A stretch of DNA of 8,268 nt from contig VGKN01000054.1 in NCBI GenBank assembly GCA_016867055.1, positions 1-8,268 of the forward strand, in the 5' to 3' direction. How positions within the stretch are numbered: the first letter of the stretch is position 1; every line of letters starts with the position of its first letter. Made by a program: the position numbers and the translations under genes. The notes below the pieces were generated by a model. The model made no database searches, was not told where the DNA came from, and saw nothing but the letters and a program-made list of their open reading frames with translations. Of the stretch, positions 1 through 7,710 are shown piece by piece. Source of the stretch: Candidatus Omnitrophota bacterium (GTDB taxonomy: Bacteria; Omnitrophota; Koll11; VGKN01).

Positions 1-1239
1 AGTCTTCTTTCTTTGTCACTTTTTATATTCAGAGTTGCTGGTTTCTCAATCTTGACAGTGATTATGGTCTTAAATGCAATTCCAATAATGTCAAACAGAT
101 TTTACAAAAATTTTAAAGATTTTAGAAAAAAGGAGAATCTGAGACTTGAGAGCACAATAAGAGCATATAATGAACTTCAAAGGGAGGATGAGTTAATAAA
201 TGATATTAATCATCGCTTAGATGCAAAGCTGCTGGATATGATAGAACTTTACGAATTGACGAGAGAGCTGGGCTCAAGCCTTGAATTTGTGGATCTATGC
301 AAGGTTTTAAATAAAATATTGGTTAAGTTTTTTTATGCAAAAAAATATAAGATTATAGCAATTAAAGAAGAAAAGGGAGCTCCTTCAGTTGATAAGATTT
401 ACGAGATTACATGCACAAAATCAAATATAGAATCTGAGCCTTCCATCTCATTCCTAAATGAGGTCCAGGCTGAAGAGATTGATAAGAGGTTGTTGAACCA
501 TATAGCAATTGACCCAAGGCCTATTTTAATCTCAGCAGAAAGAACCGATTATTATAAAGATTTAAAACTGCCACCAAATGTCAGTACCTTCTTAGCGGTT
601 CCGCTTTTAATAGAGAATAAACCGGTTTCTATGTTACTTGCCGAGGATATCAACCTTAAGGATGTTGAAAGATTTAATATCCTGGCTGGGCAACTCGCAC
701 TTGAATTTAAAAAGGTAAGGTTATATGAAACAGTCCAGGAACTTGCAATTACCGATGCGCTTACAGGCTGTTATAATAGGCGATATTTTCTTGAGAGGTT
801 TGATTTAGAACTTCAGCGCTCTTTTAGACATCATGCTAAACTTGCCTTTCTTATGCTTGATATAGACTATTTTAAGACCTATAATGACCAATATGGTCAT
901 CTTGTGGGGGATGTTATATTAAAAGAACTGGGAGAAATCCTGAAGGGCAACCTCAGAGAGATAGATCTGGTATCCAGATACGGAGGAGAAGAGTTTGCTA
1001 TTGTGCTTCCAGAGACCGACAAAAACGGTGCCTTCTTAGTGGCTGAGAGAATCCGCCAGACAATAGTAGGCTATGCTATAAAGGCATACGATGAACTGGT
1101 AAGGGTTACTATAAGTATAGGCATATCTTGTTTTCCTGAGGATGCTACGGTTAAGCAGCAGATTATAGATTTTGCCGATAACGCCCTTTACAGGGCGAAA
1201 GAAACAGGGAGAAACAAGGTAGTTATATTTAGGAATTAG
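1..1239 (+). CDS. Membrane-anchored GAF-GGDEF diguanylate cyclase (5' partial)
   Basis: Predicted to make cyclic di-GMP from two GTP at the inner membrane. Residues are numbered from the TTG at position 13. A hydrophobic segment (about 1-27) is followed by a charged, probably coiled-coil stretch (about 30-75). A GAF-like sensory domain spans about 75-235 and a GGDEF domain about 240-405. The GGDEF domain opens with DALTGCYNRRYF, carries the metal-binding LDIDYFK, and has the active-site signature GGEEF at 324-328. The product-inhibition motif RxxD (R315, D318) lies five residues before it, as in active feedback-controlled cyclases such as PleD. The frame is open to the window edge and hydrophobic residues continue upstream of the TTG, so the true start is probably outside the window. 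The GAF ligand is unknown. The next gene starts 10 bases after the stop. The domain call is secure; activity is inferred from the intact motifs. Confidence 0.9.
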   Translation, partial: SLLSLSLFIFRVAGFSILTVIMVLNAIPIMSNRFYKNFKDFRKKENLRLESTIRAYNELQREDELINDINHRLDAKLLDMIELYELTRELGSSLEFVDLCKVLNKILVKFFYAKKYKIIAIKEEKGAPSVDKIYEITCTKSNIESEPSISFLNEVQAEEIDKRLLNHIAIDPRPILISAERTDYYKDLKLPPNVSTFLAVPLLIENKPVSMLLAEDINLKDVERFNILAGQLALEFKKVRLYETVQELAITDALTGCYNRRYFLERFDLELQRSFRHHAKLAFLMLDIDYFKTYNDQYGHLVGDVILKELGEILKGNLREIDLVSRYGGEEFAIVLPETDKNGAFLVAERIRQTIVGYAIKAYDELVRVTISIGISCFPEDATVKQQIIDFADNALYRAKETGRNKVVIFRN

Positions 1240-1249
1240 TAGTAGTTGT

Positions 1250-2221
1250 ATGAGTTTAGAAAAAACCTCTTTTATAGGTATTGATGTAGGTGCTACCAAT
1301 ACCAAGATAGCCCTTATATCAAAACAAGCGTTTATCTTGTCAAGGTCTAATTTTCCGACAAAGTTTTATCAAGACAAAATCGCCTTGATAAAGAAGATAT
1401 TAAATGAAATTCATAAGATTCTCAAACCCTATAAACCCTCTGCTAAGCACATAGGGGGTATTGGAATAGGGCTCCCTGGACTTATTGACCACTCTAAGGG
1501 AATTGTTTTCAGCCTCACAAATATCCCTGGCTGGAAGGATGTCCCTCTTAAGAGAATTCTTGAAAGAAGATTAAATCTCCCTGTCTTTATAGATAACGAT
1601 GTGAATGTTATTTGTCTCGGAGAATACCTCTATGGCGCAGGAAAGGGTTCAAGGAATGTTATTGCAGTGAGCCTTGGAACTGGCATAGGAGGAGGTATTA
1701 TCATAAACGGAAGTCTATATAGGGGCGCAAGTTTTTCTGCAGGTGAGATAGGCCACATTATGATAAATGAAAATGGACCCAGGTGCGGATGCGGCCGTTT
1801 TGGATGTCTTGAAAGTTATGTTGGGAACTACGCTATTATAAGAACCGCTAAGGAGAAACTGAAGAAGAAAACCTCAAAAATCTTGAAGGAATTAACCGGA
1901 GGAAATTTTAAGAATCTGACACCAGAGTATCTAAACCTTGCTGCAAGAAGAGGAGATTCTTTAGCGATTGAGGTTTGGGAAGATGTTGGTAGATACTTGG
2001 GTATAGGGCTTTCTGCTATAGTAAATTTGTTAAACCCTGATAGGATTGTTATATGTGGCGGTGTGTCAAAGGCAGGGAACCTATTGCTTAAACCTGTACT
2101 TGAGAGTTTAAAGGAATATTCTCTGGATGTTCCCTTTAGGGCTGTTGGGATAGTTTTTTCTAAACTTGGTGATGATGCAGGTGTGATAGGTGCATCCTGC
2201 TTGGTAAATCAAGGGGGCTGA
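1250..2221 (+). CDS. ROK-family sugar kinase (probable glucokinase)
   Basis: A cytoplasmic ATP-dependent sugar kinase of the ROK family, most likely phosphorylating glucose to glucose-6-phosphate. The 323-residue length is typical for ROK kinases without a DNA-binding domain. The N-terminal phosphate-binding loop is [11 protein letters not shown] (9-19). The predicted catalytic base is D117 in [14 protein letters not shown] (141-149) is the second nucleotide-binding loop. EIGH (166-169) is followed by the ROK zinc site CGCGRFGC with C179, C181 and C186, and H169 is the fourth ligand. No winged-helix segment precedes the kinase, so it is an enzyme and not a NagC/XylR-type repressor. The ATG is well placed ahead of the phosphate loop, but the Shine-Dalgarno sequence is weak (AGGAA 14 bases upstream), which suggests coupling to the preceding gene. 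The exact hexose cannot be fixed from sequence; fructose or N-acetylmannosamine remain possible. Confidence 0.88.
   Translation: MSLEKTSFIGIDVGATNTKIALISKQAFILSRSNFPTKFYQDKIALIKKILNEIHKILKPYKPSAKHIGGIGIGLPGLIDHSKGIVFSLTNIPGWKDVPLKRILERRLNLPVFIDNDVNVICLGEYLYGAGKGSRNVIAVSLGTGIGGGIIINGSLYRGASFSAGEIGHIMINENGPRCGCGRFGCLESYVGNYAIIRTAKEKLKKKTSKILKELTGGNFKNLTPEYLNLAARRGDSLAIEVWEDVGRYLGIGLSAIVNLLNPDRIVICGGVSKAGNLLLKPVLESLKEYSLDVPFRAVGIVFSKLGDDAGVIGASCLVNQGG
2211..2217 (+). promoter_or_regulatory. Ribosome binding site for the transaldolase gene
   Basis: AAGGGGG lies five bases before the ATG at 2223 and inside the last codons of the ROK kinase. It supports that start and indicates translational coupling across the 1-base gap. 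Confidence 0.6.
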
Positions 2222-2222
2222 T

Positions 2223-2870
2223 ATGAAATTTTTTATTGATACCGCAAATATAGAGGAGATAAAAGAAGCAAATAGCTGGGGGATACTGGAGGGAGTTACT
2301 ACAAATCCTACACTGGTTGCGAGGGAAAAAAAGAATTTTGTTTCTCTTATTGAAGAAATAGCAAAGATTGTAGATGGACCAATAAGCGCTGAGGTGATAA
2401 ACTTGGAATTTGATGGTATATTAGAGGAGGCAAGAAAACTCTCAAAGATACATAAGAATATCGTGATTAAGATTCCTCTTATGAAGGAAGGGCTTAAGGC
2501 AATTAAAGAATTGAGGAGAGAGGGTATAAAAACAAACGCTACGCTGTGTTTTTCTCCTGCTCAAGCCTTGTTGGCTGCAAAATCTGGCGCCACTTATGTA
2601 AGCCCGTTTGTGGGAAGGCTTGATGATATAGGTTATACAGGTATGGAATTAATAAAAGAGATAAAAATAATTTATACCAATTATAATTTTAAGACCGAGG
2701 TTATAGTTGCCAGTATTAGACACCCTATTCATGTTATTGAGGCAGCAAGGATTGGTGCTGATATTGCCACAATGCCTTTCTCTGTTATGGAGAGTCTCTT
2801 TAAGCATCCTCTAACAGATATAGGCATCCAGAGATTCTTAAAAGATTGGCAGAATTTAAGGACAACATAA
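2223..2870 (+). CDS. tal: Small transaldolase, TalC/FSA family
   Basis: A 215-residue (beta/alpha)8 class I aldolase of the small transaldolase/fructose-6-phosphate aldolase family. It should transfer a dihydroxyacetone unit between sugar phosphates in the non-oxidative pentose phosphate pathway. Family motifs are the N-terminal [21 protein letters not shown] (24-31), the Schiff-base lysine K83 in [19 protein letters not shown] (105-118) and [11 protein letters not shown] (125-135). Two positions separate the subfamilies. E57 lies where fructose-6-phosphate aldolase FsaA has Gln59, and F129 where FsaA has Tyr131. Both are the transaldolase type, so I favour transaldolase over free DHA aldolase. 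Length is full for the family. It starts one base after the ROK kinase stop, and lptD starts one base after its own stop. With the kinase it could channel hexose phosphate toward pentose and sedoheptulose phosphates. Confidence 0.9.
   Translation: MKFFIDTANIEEIKEANSWGILEGVTTNPTLVAREKKNFVSLIEEIAKIVDGPISAEVINLEFDGILEEARKLSKIHKNIVIKIPLMKEGLKAIKELRREGIKTNATLCFSPAQALLAAKSGATYVSPFVGRLDDIGYTGMELIKEIKIIYTNYNFKTEVIVASIRHPIHVIEAARIGADIATMPFSVMESLFKHPLTDIGIQRFLKDWQNLRTT
2858..2862 (+). promoter_or_regulatory. Ribosome binding site deciding the TTG start of lptD
   Basis: AAGGA lies nine bases upstream of the TTG at 2872. There is no ATG near the N-terminus, and the TTG is followed at once by a good signal peptide, so this site supports a non-ATG start. 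Confidence 0.6.
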
Positions 2871-2871
2871 T

Positions 2872-5172
2872 TTGAAATTTTTTAAGGTTTTATTTCTAAC
2901 AGTACTTTTATTCTGTTGCGTTGGAAGTTTATTCTCGCAGGAGACAAGGGAGTCCTCAGATTCTATAGTTTGTAATGGCGACAGGGTTGAATTTTTTGAA
3001 GAGGAAAAGAAGGTTGTTGGCGAAGGAAATGTGGTTATAAATTACAAAGATGACAAGCTTACCTGCGATAAAATTATTATATATACACAGACAAAAGATG
3101 CCATTTGCGAGGGAAACGTAAGGTTTTATCAGGATAACACCGTCTTTTCAGGGGATAGGTTGAGTTATAACTTTGACACAAAGAAGGGAACTATCCTGAG
3201 AGCAAGGGCCCAGAGCCTGCCTGTTTATGGAAAGGGTCAAGTAGTGGACAAGGTTCAGGCAAGGAAATTTATCATCAAGAGAGGATATATTACGACCTGC
3301 GACTACGAAAAACCACATTACCGACTGCAGGGTAAACAGATAGAGATACTTCTGGAAGACAAGATAGTGGTAAGAAAGGCCCTATTCTTTGTTGGAAGAT
3401 ATCCTCTTATGTACATACCATACTACTCCTATCCATTGAGAGATGATAGGATGCGCGTTACCATTATCCCTGGTTATAGCAAGGCATGGGGAATTTTTGC
3501 GCTGACCTATTGGCGATATTACTTTAATGATGATTCAAGAGGATATATACGATTGGATTACAGGGAGAAAAAAGACTTAGCCAGTGGTATTGACTATTAC
3601 TTTCAACATCCTGCTCTTGGAAAGGGCGAGTTTAATTTTTATTATATGGATGAGAGAGACCTATCTAGCCGTATGTATCATACCCCGAGAGTGCTTGTGA
3701 GAGAAAGGGAAAGGTTCAGTATAGATTTAACGGATAGGAAAGAGAGAAAGGATAGAGATGAAGAGACAACAGCGATTTTGGAATATCATAAATACAATGA
3801 TCCAGACTTCAGAAAAGATTATTTTTACCAAAAATACGAAACTTGGAAGAAAGAGCCGGAGAGTTATTTTTCATATTCAAATATTAAGCCATATTATTCT
3901 TTAAATCTTTATGCTCGGAAAAGAATAAATAGATTTTGGACAGAAACCGACACTCTTCCGGAACTAAGGTTTACTCTTCCAAGTTATAGAATTGCTGATT
4001 CCAAATTCTACTATGAGGGTGTTTACTCATTTGCTAATTTTAACAGAAAAACGGCCTTTGCAACATCTGATGATGTTCATGATAATAGATTTGACCTCTT
4101 TAATAAAATGACCTATACTACAAATCTTCCAGGGTGGTTTAATTGGCTAAAATTTACTCCTTATACGGGTATAAGACAGACTCTGTATTCAAGAAATTTG
4201 GATGGTTCTGAGAGAAATTTTATAAGAGGTATTCCATACTATGGTTGGCAGTTTACAACTAAGTTTAGCAGGATATTTCCGGTTGAGAGAGATTTTTTGG
4301 GCATTGAGATTAATAAGCTAAGGCATGTTATTACACCCTCGGTTTCTCAGGAATACATTTGGAAACCCACAGTTCCTTCGTATAAATTAGCAGGACTTGG
4401 CGGAGCCGATGGCACTGATTTCAGTAATACAATTACATTTAGCATAGACCAGAGATTTCAAACAAAATGGCTGGGGGGAATAGAAATGTTTAAAGCGGAA
4501 GATATAAATATAAGAGAACATTTTATCTCACAGCGAGAAGGTGTTAAATCTAAAGACATTTCCGAAGCCAAGGAGCTTGGTGAGGCAAAAGATAAAAAAA
4601 TGGAAATAGTAGATTTGATAAACTGGTACACTTATATTAATTTTTACCCCCACGAATATTATTTGGGCCCTAATGCAAATATAAAAGACTTCTCAACCCT
4701 TAATAGCAGGGTGGAGATAAGACCTAAACGCTGGATGCAGATAACAGCAGATGCTACTTACAATAAATATACAAGAGATTTTGAAACCTTCAATATGGAA
4801 TATACTGCCAAAAAGAAGGATAAGTGGCAATTGGATATAGGTCACAGGTATCAACAGAATAATCTGACAGAATTTACAGGAAGGCTATACTATATTTTAA
4901 GCCCCAAGTGGTGTATAGGTATTTTTGAAAGATTTGACTTTAAAGCGTTTGACCGCGGTTTTAAAAAAATAAACGATGTTAAAGCGCAAGAATATACTAT
5001 AATAAGAGATCTTCATTGTTGGACCGCAGAATTGACCTATAATGTCAGAAGAGGCTATGGTGGCGAGATATGGCTAGTATTTAGACTGAAGGCTAATCCA
5101 GAAGTTCCTGTAGAATGGAGCACCTCCTTTAACGAGAGAAAGGCCGGTTCTCAGTGGTATGAAACAAAATAG
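2872..5172 (+). CDS. lptD: LPS-assembly outer-membrane protein LptD (OstA)
   Basis: Outer-membrane beta-barrel that inserts lipopolysaccharide into the outer leaflet, normally plugged by LptE. The 766-residue length is close to E. coli LptD. Residues 1-23 form a signal peptide (Lys residues, hydrophobic core LFLTVLLFCCVGSLF, likely cut near SLFSQ). An OstA/LptA-like beta-jellyroll follows (about 30-150, with repeated GxGNVxI and GDRLSY strands). The conserved GYITTCDYEKPHY and the YPLMYIPYYSYPL segment (177-189) lead into the barrel, which is rich in alternating aromatic and charged strands with many Tyr/Arg. A Lys/Glu-rich stretch (about 544-583) is probably a barrel loop. Non-signal cysteines are C34, C65, C79, C143, C681 and C716. 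C143 in TTC and C716 in LHCW resemble positions that form disulfides in proteobacterial LptD, although the tandem CC near the end is reduced to one Cys. Start is TTG with a good ribosome site. No lptE, lptA or lptC is visible nearby. Confidence 0.88.
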   Translation: MKFFKVLFLTVLLFCCVGSLFSQETRESSDSIVCNGDRVEFFEEEKKVVGEGNVVINYKDDKLTCDKIIIYTQTKDAICEGNVRFYQDNTVFSGDRLSYNFDTKKGTILRARAQSLPVYGKGQVVDKVQARKFIIKRGYITTCDYEKPHYRLQGKQIEILLEDKIVVRKALFFVGRYPLMYIPYYSYPLRDDRMRVTIIPGYSKAWGIFALTYWRYYFNDDSRGYIRLDYREKKDLASGIDYYFQHPALGKGEFNFYYMDERDLSSRMYHTPRVLVRERERFSIDLTDRKERKDRDEETTAILEYHKYNDPDFRKDYFYQKYETWKKEPESYFSYSNIKPYYSLNLYARKRINRFWTETDTLPELRFTLPSYRIADSKFYYEGVYSFANFNRKTAFATSDDVHDNRFDLFNKMTYTTNLPGWFNWLKFTPYTGIRQTLYSRNLDGSERNFIRGIPYYGWQFTTKFSRIFPVERDFLGIEINKLRHVITPSVSQEYIWKPTVPSYKLAGLGGADGTDFSNTITFSIDQRFQTKWLGGIEMFKAEDINIREHFISQREGVKSKDISEAKELGEAKDKKMEIVDLINWYTYINFYPHEYYLGPNANIKDFSTLNSRVEIRPKRWMQITADATYNKYTRDFETFNMEYTAKKKDKWQLDIGHRYQQNNLTEFTGRLYYILSPKWCIGIFERFDFKAFDRGFKKINDVKAQEYTIIRDLHCWTAELTYNVRRGYGGEIWLVFRLKANPEVPVEWSTSFNERKAGSQWYETK

Positions 5173-5173
5173 C

Positions 5174-5180
5174 AAGAAGG
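5174..5180 (+). promoter_or_regulatory. Closely spaced ribosome-binding-like site before UGD
   Basis: AAGAAGG ends only one base before the ATG at 5182, shorter than the usual 5-9 base spacing. The start itself is firm because MNIGIIGTGYVGLVTG is the standard N-terminus of the family. Translation may depend partly on ribosomes finishing lptD nine bases upstream. Confidence 0.35.
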
Positions 5181-5181
5181 T

Positions 5182-6474
5182 ATGAATATAGGAATTATAG
5201 GAACAGGTTATGTGGGTTTGGTGACAGGGGTATGCTTTGCCGATCTTGGTAATTCTGTTATGTGTGTAGATATTGATAAGAGAAAGATTGACAGGCTAAA
5301 AAAGGGAGAAACCCCAATTTACGAACCTGGTTTAGAAGATTTGCTTAAGAGGAATTTGCAGGAAGGAAGACTTAAATTTACAACAAGCATTAAAGAAGCA
5401 GTCAGTAGCTCTCTGGTTATATTCATTGCTGTTGGAACTCCAACAAGGGAAAATGGAGAGGCGGATTTAAGTTATGTTGAGAATGTCTCAAAAAGGATAG
5501 CCGAATCCGCGTTAAGTTATAAGCTTATAGTTGAAAAGAGTACCGTGCCAGTTGAGACAGGCAAATGGGTAGAACATACCATAAGAATTTATAACAAAAA
5601 AAAAGTAAAATTTGATGTGGCGTCCAATCCCGAATTTTTAAGAGAAGGTTCTGCTATAAGCGATTTCATGTGTCCGGATAGAGTAGTAATAGGCGTTGAA
5701 AGTAAAAAGGCAAGAGATTTATTAGTTGAACTTTATAAACCTTTGAATTCACCTATCGTCATTACAGACATAAAGAGTGCTGAGCTTATAAAGCATGCCT
5801 CAAATTCTTTTCTCGCCACCAAAATATCTTTTATAAACGCTATAGCAAATATATGCGAGCTTGTTGGTGCTGATGTTATAAAGGTTGCAGAGGGAATGGG
5901 TCTTGACAGGCGTATAGGAAGGACCTTTCTTGATGCGGGTATAGGATTTGGTGGATTCTGTCTTCCAAAGGATTTGAGCGCCTTTATAACAATTTCAAAA
6001 AAACTTGGGTATGAATTTAATCTGTTAAAAGAGGTGAAAAAGATAAACGAAAATCAAAAAGAGCTCATAATTAAAAAAATAGAGGAGAATCTTTGGATAC
6101 CAAGACATAAAATAATTGGGATTTTAGGGCTTTCTTTCAAGCCGAATACAGACGATATGAGATATGCACCTTCTATTGATTTGATACATTCTTTACAGAA
6201 AAGTGGCTCAAGAATTAAGGTATTTGATCCTCAGGCGATGGAAAAGGCAAAAAAAATTCTAAATAATGTAAAATTTTGCAAGGATCCATATGAGGTTGCA
6301 AGAGGAGCCGATTGTTTAATAATAGTTACGGAATGGAATGAATTTAAGGAATTAGATTTTGTAAGGATAAGAAAAATTATGAAGGTACCACTTATAATAG
6401 ATGGTAGAAATATATATGAACCTAACAAACTAAAATTATTAGGATTTAGATATGTTGGAATTGGGAGGTGTTAA
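5182..6474 (+). CDS. ugd: UDP-glucose 6-dehydrogenase
   Basis: Oxidises UDP-glucose to UDP-glucuronate with two NAD+, giving the precursor of uronic acids in capsule, exopolysaccharide or LPS. At 430 residues it is full length for the bacterial enzyme. The N-terminal Rossmann domain begins with IGTGYVGLVTG (6-16), and D30 ends the second strand (MCVDID) for NAD ribose binding. VGTPTRENGEADLSYVE (84-100), EKSTVPVETG (118-127) and NPEFLREGSA (149-158) are family signatures. K204 in ELIKHASNSF and the nucleophile C260 in GFGGFCLPKD, with D264, form the catalytic set. The C-terminal UDP-binding domain carries GLSFKPNTDDMRYAPS (316-331) and the closing DGRNIYEP. UDP-mannuronate and UDP-GlcNAc dehydrogenases are related, but the GTPTRENGEADLSYV motif and overall length favour UGD. 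The gene starts nine bases after lptD and is followed by dTDP-sugar genes. Confidence 0.93.
   Translation: MNIGIIGTGYVGLVTGVCFADLGNSVMCVDIDKRKIDRLKKGETPIYEPGLEDLLKRNLQEGRLKFTTSIKEAVSSSLVIFIAVGTPTRENGEADLSYVENVSKRIAESALSYKLIVEKSTVPVETGKWVEHTIRIYNKKKVKFDVASNPEFLREGSAISDFMCPDRVVIGVESKKARDLLVELYKPLNSPIVITDIKSAELIKHASNSFLATKISFINAIANICELVGADVIKVAEGMGLDRRIGRTFLDAGIGFGGFCLPKDLSAFITISKKLGYEFNLLKEVKKINENQKELIIKKIEENLWIPRHKIIGILGLSFKPNTDDMRYAPSIDLIHSLQKSGSRIKVFDPQAMEKAKKILNNVKFCKDPYEVARGADCLIIVTEWNEFKELDFVRIRKIMKVPLIIDGRNIYEPNKLKLLGFRYVGIGRC
6464..6470 (+). promoter_or_regulatory. Strong ribosome binding site for the rmlC-like gene
   Basis: GGAGGTG, a near-perfect Shine-Dalgarno sequence, lies seven bases before the ATG at 6478 and inside the final codons of ugd. 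It is the best ribosome site in the window and fixes this start. Confidence 0.75.
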
Positions 6475-6477
6475 GAG

Positions 6478-6927
6478 ATGATCAATGATGTCAAAATAAA
6501 AAATCTAAAGGTAATATGTGATGAGCGCGGAAGGCTTATGGAGATATTGCGAAAAGATGATGAACTTTTCTTAAAATTTGGTCAGGTATATATAACCACC
6601 GCTTTTCCTGGGGTAGTAAAGGCATGGCATTACCATAAGAAACAAACCGATAATATCGCCTGTATAAATGGTAAGGCTGTCTTAGCTTTATATGATGCAA
6701 GAGAAACATCCAGCACATTTAAAGAGGTAAATGAGTTTGTTCTAAGTCTTGAAGAATCAAGATTAGTTCATATTCCACCAATGGTTTACCATGGGTTTAA
6801 ATGTATGAGCGATGAAGAGGCATTTTTAATAAACATTCCGGACAAAACTTATAATTACAAAAAGCCTGATGAATTTAGAATTGACCCCTATCACAATAAC
6901 ATAAATTATAACTGGAGAAAATCTTGA
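6478..6927 (+). CDS. Short RmlC-like cupin, dTDP-4-dehydrorhamnose 3,5-epimerase family
   Basis: A 149-residue cupin of the RmlC (dTDP-4-keto-6-deoxyglucose 3,5-epimerase) family. Visible signatures are DERGRLMEIL (15-24), H51 in AWHYH at the place of the catalytic histidine, the IPPMVYHGF block (99-107) with H105, and the tail pattern YNYKKPDEFRIDPY...INYNW, which echoes the RmlC ending. It is about 30 residues shorter than typical RmlC (near 180) and ends at NYNWRKS, without the segment that carries the aspartate partner of the catalytic histidine. The usual RGLHYQ arginine is lysine (K48), and the lysine of the KLV motif appears replaced by D58. I recall short relatives of this type annotated as epimerases, but substrate and reaction may differ. 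A sugar 3,4-ketoisomerase (FdtA-like) is a less likely alternative. It sits three bases after ugd and overlaps rmlA, so a dTDP-sugar role is well supported. Confidence 0.72.
   Translation: MINDVKIKNLKVICDERGRLMEILRKDDELFLKFGQVYITTAFPGVVKAWHYHKKQTDNIACINGKAVLALYDARETSSTFKEVNEFVLSLEESRLVHIPPMVYHGFKCMSDEEAFLINIPDKTYNYKKPDEFRIDPYHNNINYNWRKS
6914..6917 (+). promoter_or_regulatory. Ribosome binding site for the TTG start of rmlA
   Basis: GGAG lies six bases before the TTG at 6924, within the end of the rmlC-like gene. The TTGA overlap of start and stop points to termination-reinitiation coupling. Confidence 0.5.
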
Positions 6928-7661
6928 GCGAGAGTCTAAAAGGTGTAATCTTAGCCGGTGGTCTTGGTAGGCGGCTTGACCCGCTCACAAAGGTTACAAA
7001 CAAACATCTATTGCCTATTTACAATAGGCCTATGATTTATTATCCCATTCAAACACTTGTAGATGCTGGTATTCGTGATATCTTGCTTGTTACAGGAGGA
7101 AATAATGCAGGGGATTTTTTAAGACTTTTGGGCAATGGTTCAGAGTTCGGACTTAAACACATTCATTATACATATCAAAAGGGTGAAGGCGGTATTGCTG
7201 AGGCGCTTAGCCTTGCAGAACACTTTGCAGATAATTCTAAAATACTGGTGATGTTGGGCGATAATATAATAGGAGAAAATATCAATAAATTTGTAGAGAA
7301 TTTTAAAAAGCAAAAGGAAGGGGCGCGGATTTTATTAAAGAGAGTAAATGACCCATGGCGCTTCGGCGTCGCCACTATAAGAGGAAATAAGATTATTAAA
7401 ATTGTTGAAAAACCAAAAAGGCCTGAGTCAAATTTTATAGTAACAGGTATATATATGTATGATAATAAAGTCTTTGACATAATAAGAACGCTCAGGCCGT
7501 CGGGTAGGGGTGAACTTGAAATTACTGATGTAAATAACAGATACATTAAATGGGGAAAAATGGAATTTGATATCTTAGATTGTTGGTGGTCTGATAGTGG
7601 AACATTTGACTCATTGTTAAGGGCAAATATGCTGGTTTCTAAAAAATTTAAGAAATTTTAA
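6924..7661 (+). CDS. rmlA: Glucose-1-phosphate thymidylyltransferase, short form
   Basis: Nucleotidyltransferase that makes dTDP-glucose from dTTP and glucose-1-phosphate, the first step toward dTDP-rhamnose and other deoxysugars. The signature LAGGLGRRLDPLTK (10-23) is followed by NKHLLPIYNRPMIYYP (26-41), strongly RmlA-like. Further motifs are QKGEGGIAEAL (85-95), metal-binding D113 in LGDNI, EKP (162-164) and D224 in WWSDSGT, the second metal ligand. At 245 residues it lacks about 45-50 C-terminal residues of the classic ~290-residue RmlA, which contribute to the allosteric dTDP-rhamnose site and oligomer contacts. Short forms are known in archaea and various bacteria. The start is TTG, supported by GGAG upstream and by MSESLKGVILAGG fitting the family N-terminus. 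It overlaps the preceding gene by four bases. A UTP-using activity cannot be excluded, but rmlB downstream favours dTTP. Confidence 0.87.
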   Translation: MSESLKGVILAGGLGRRLDPLTKVTNKHLLPIYNRPMIYYPIQTLVDAGIRDILLVTGGNNAGDFLRLLGNGSEFGLKHIHYTYQKGEGGIAEALSLAEHFADNSKILVMLGDNIIGENINKFVENFKKQKEGARILLKRVNDPWRFGVATIRGNKIIKIVEKPKRPESNFIVTGIYMYDNKVFDIIRTLRPSGRGELEITDVNNRYIKWGKMEFDILDCWWSDSGTFDSLLRANMLVSKKFKKF

Positions 7662-7710
7662 CGAAAAGAATTTTATTTACAGGTACCAACCTTAATTTTT
7701 AAAAAATTAA

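Noticed and set aside
1036..1305. Antisense open frame across the end of the cyclase gene, with similar ones at 6231-6428, 6536-6718 and 7175-7546
   Set aside because: Each lies opposite a well-conserved gene on the + strand, has no recognisable motif, and reads as low-complexity shadow sequence.
2223..2886. The same 12 bases (TGAAATTTTTTA) at the starts of the transaldolase gene and lptD, possibly a slippery or regulatory site
   Set aside because: Both genes begin with MKFF and AT-rich codons explain the match. The codon phase does not fit a standard -1 slippery heptamer, and no frame change is needed.
2872..2940. Lipoprotein signal in LptD (two cysteines in LLFCCVGS)
   Set aside because: The residues before the cysteines do not form a lipobox (no small residue at -1), and a normal signal peptidase I site follows near SLFSQ. 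LptD is a beta-barrel, not a lipoprotein.
7692..7710. Perfect 19-base AT palindrome (TTAATTTTT-A-AAAAATTAA)
   Set aside because: It has no GC pairs to act as a terminator stem, and such AT palindromes arise easily in AT-rich spacers. It could be an operator, but nothing supports that.
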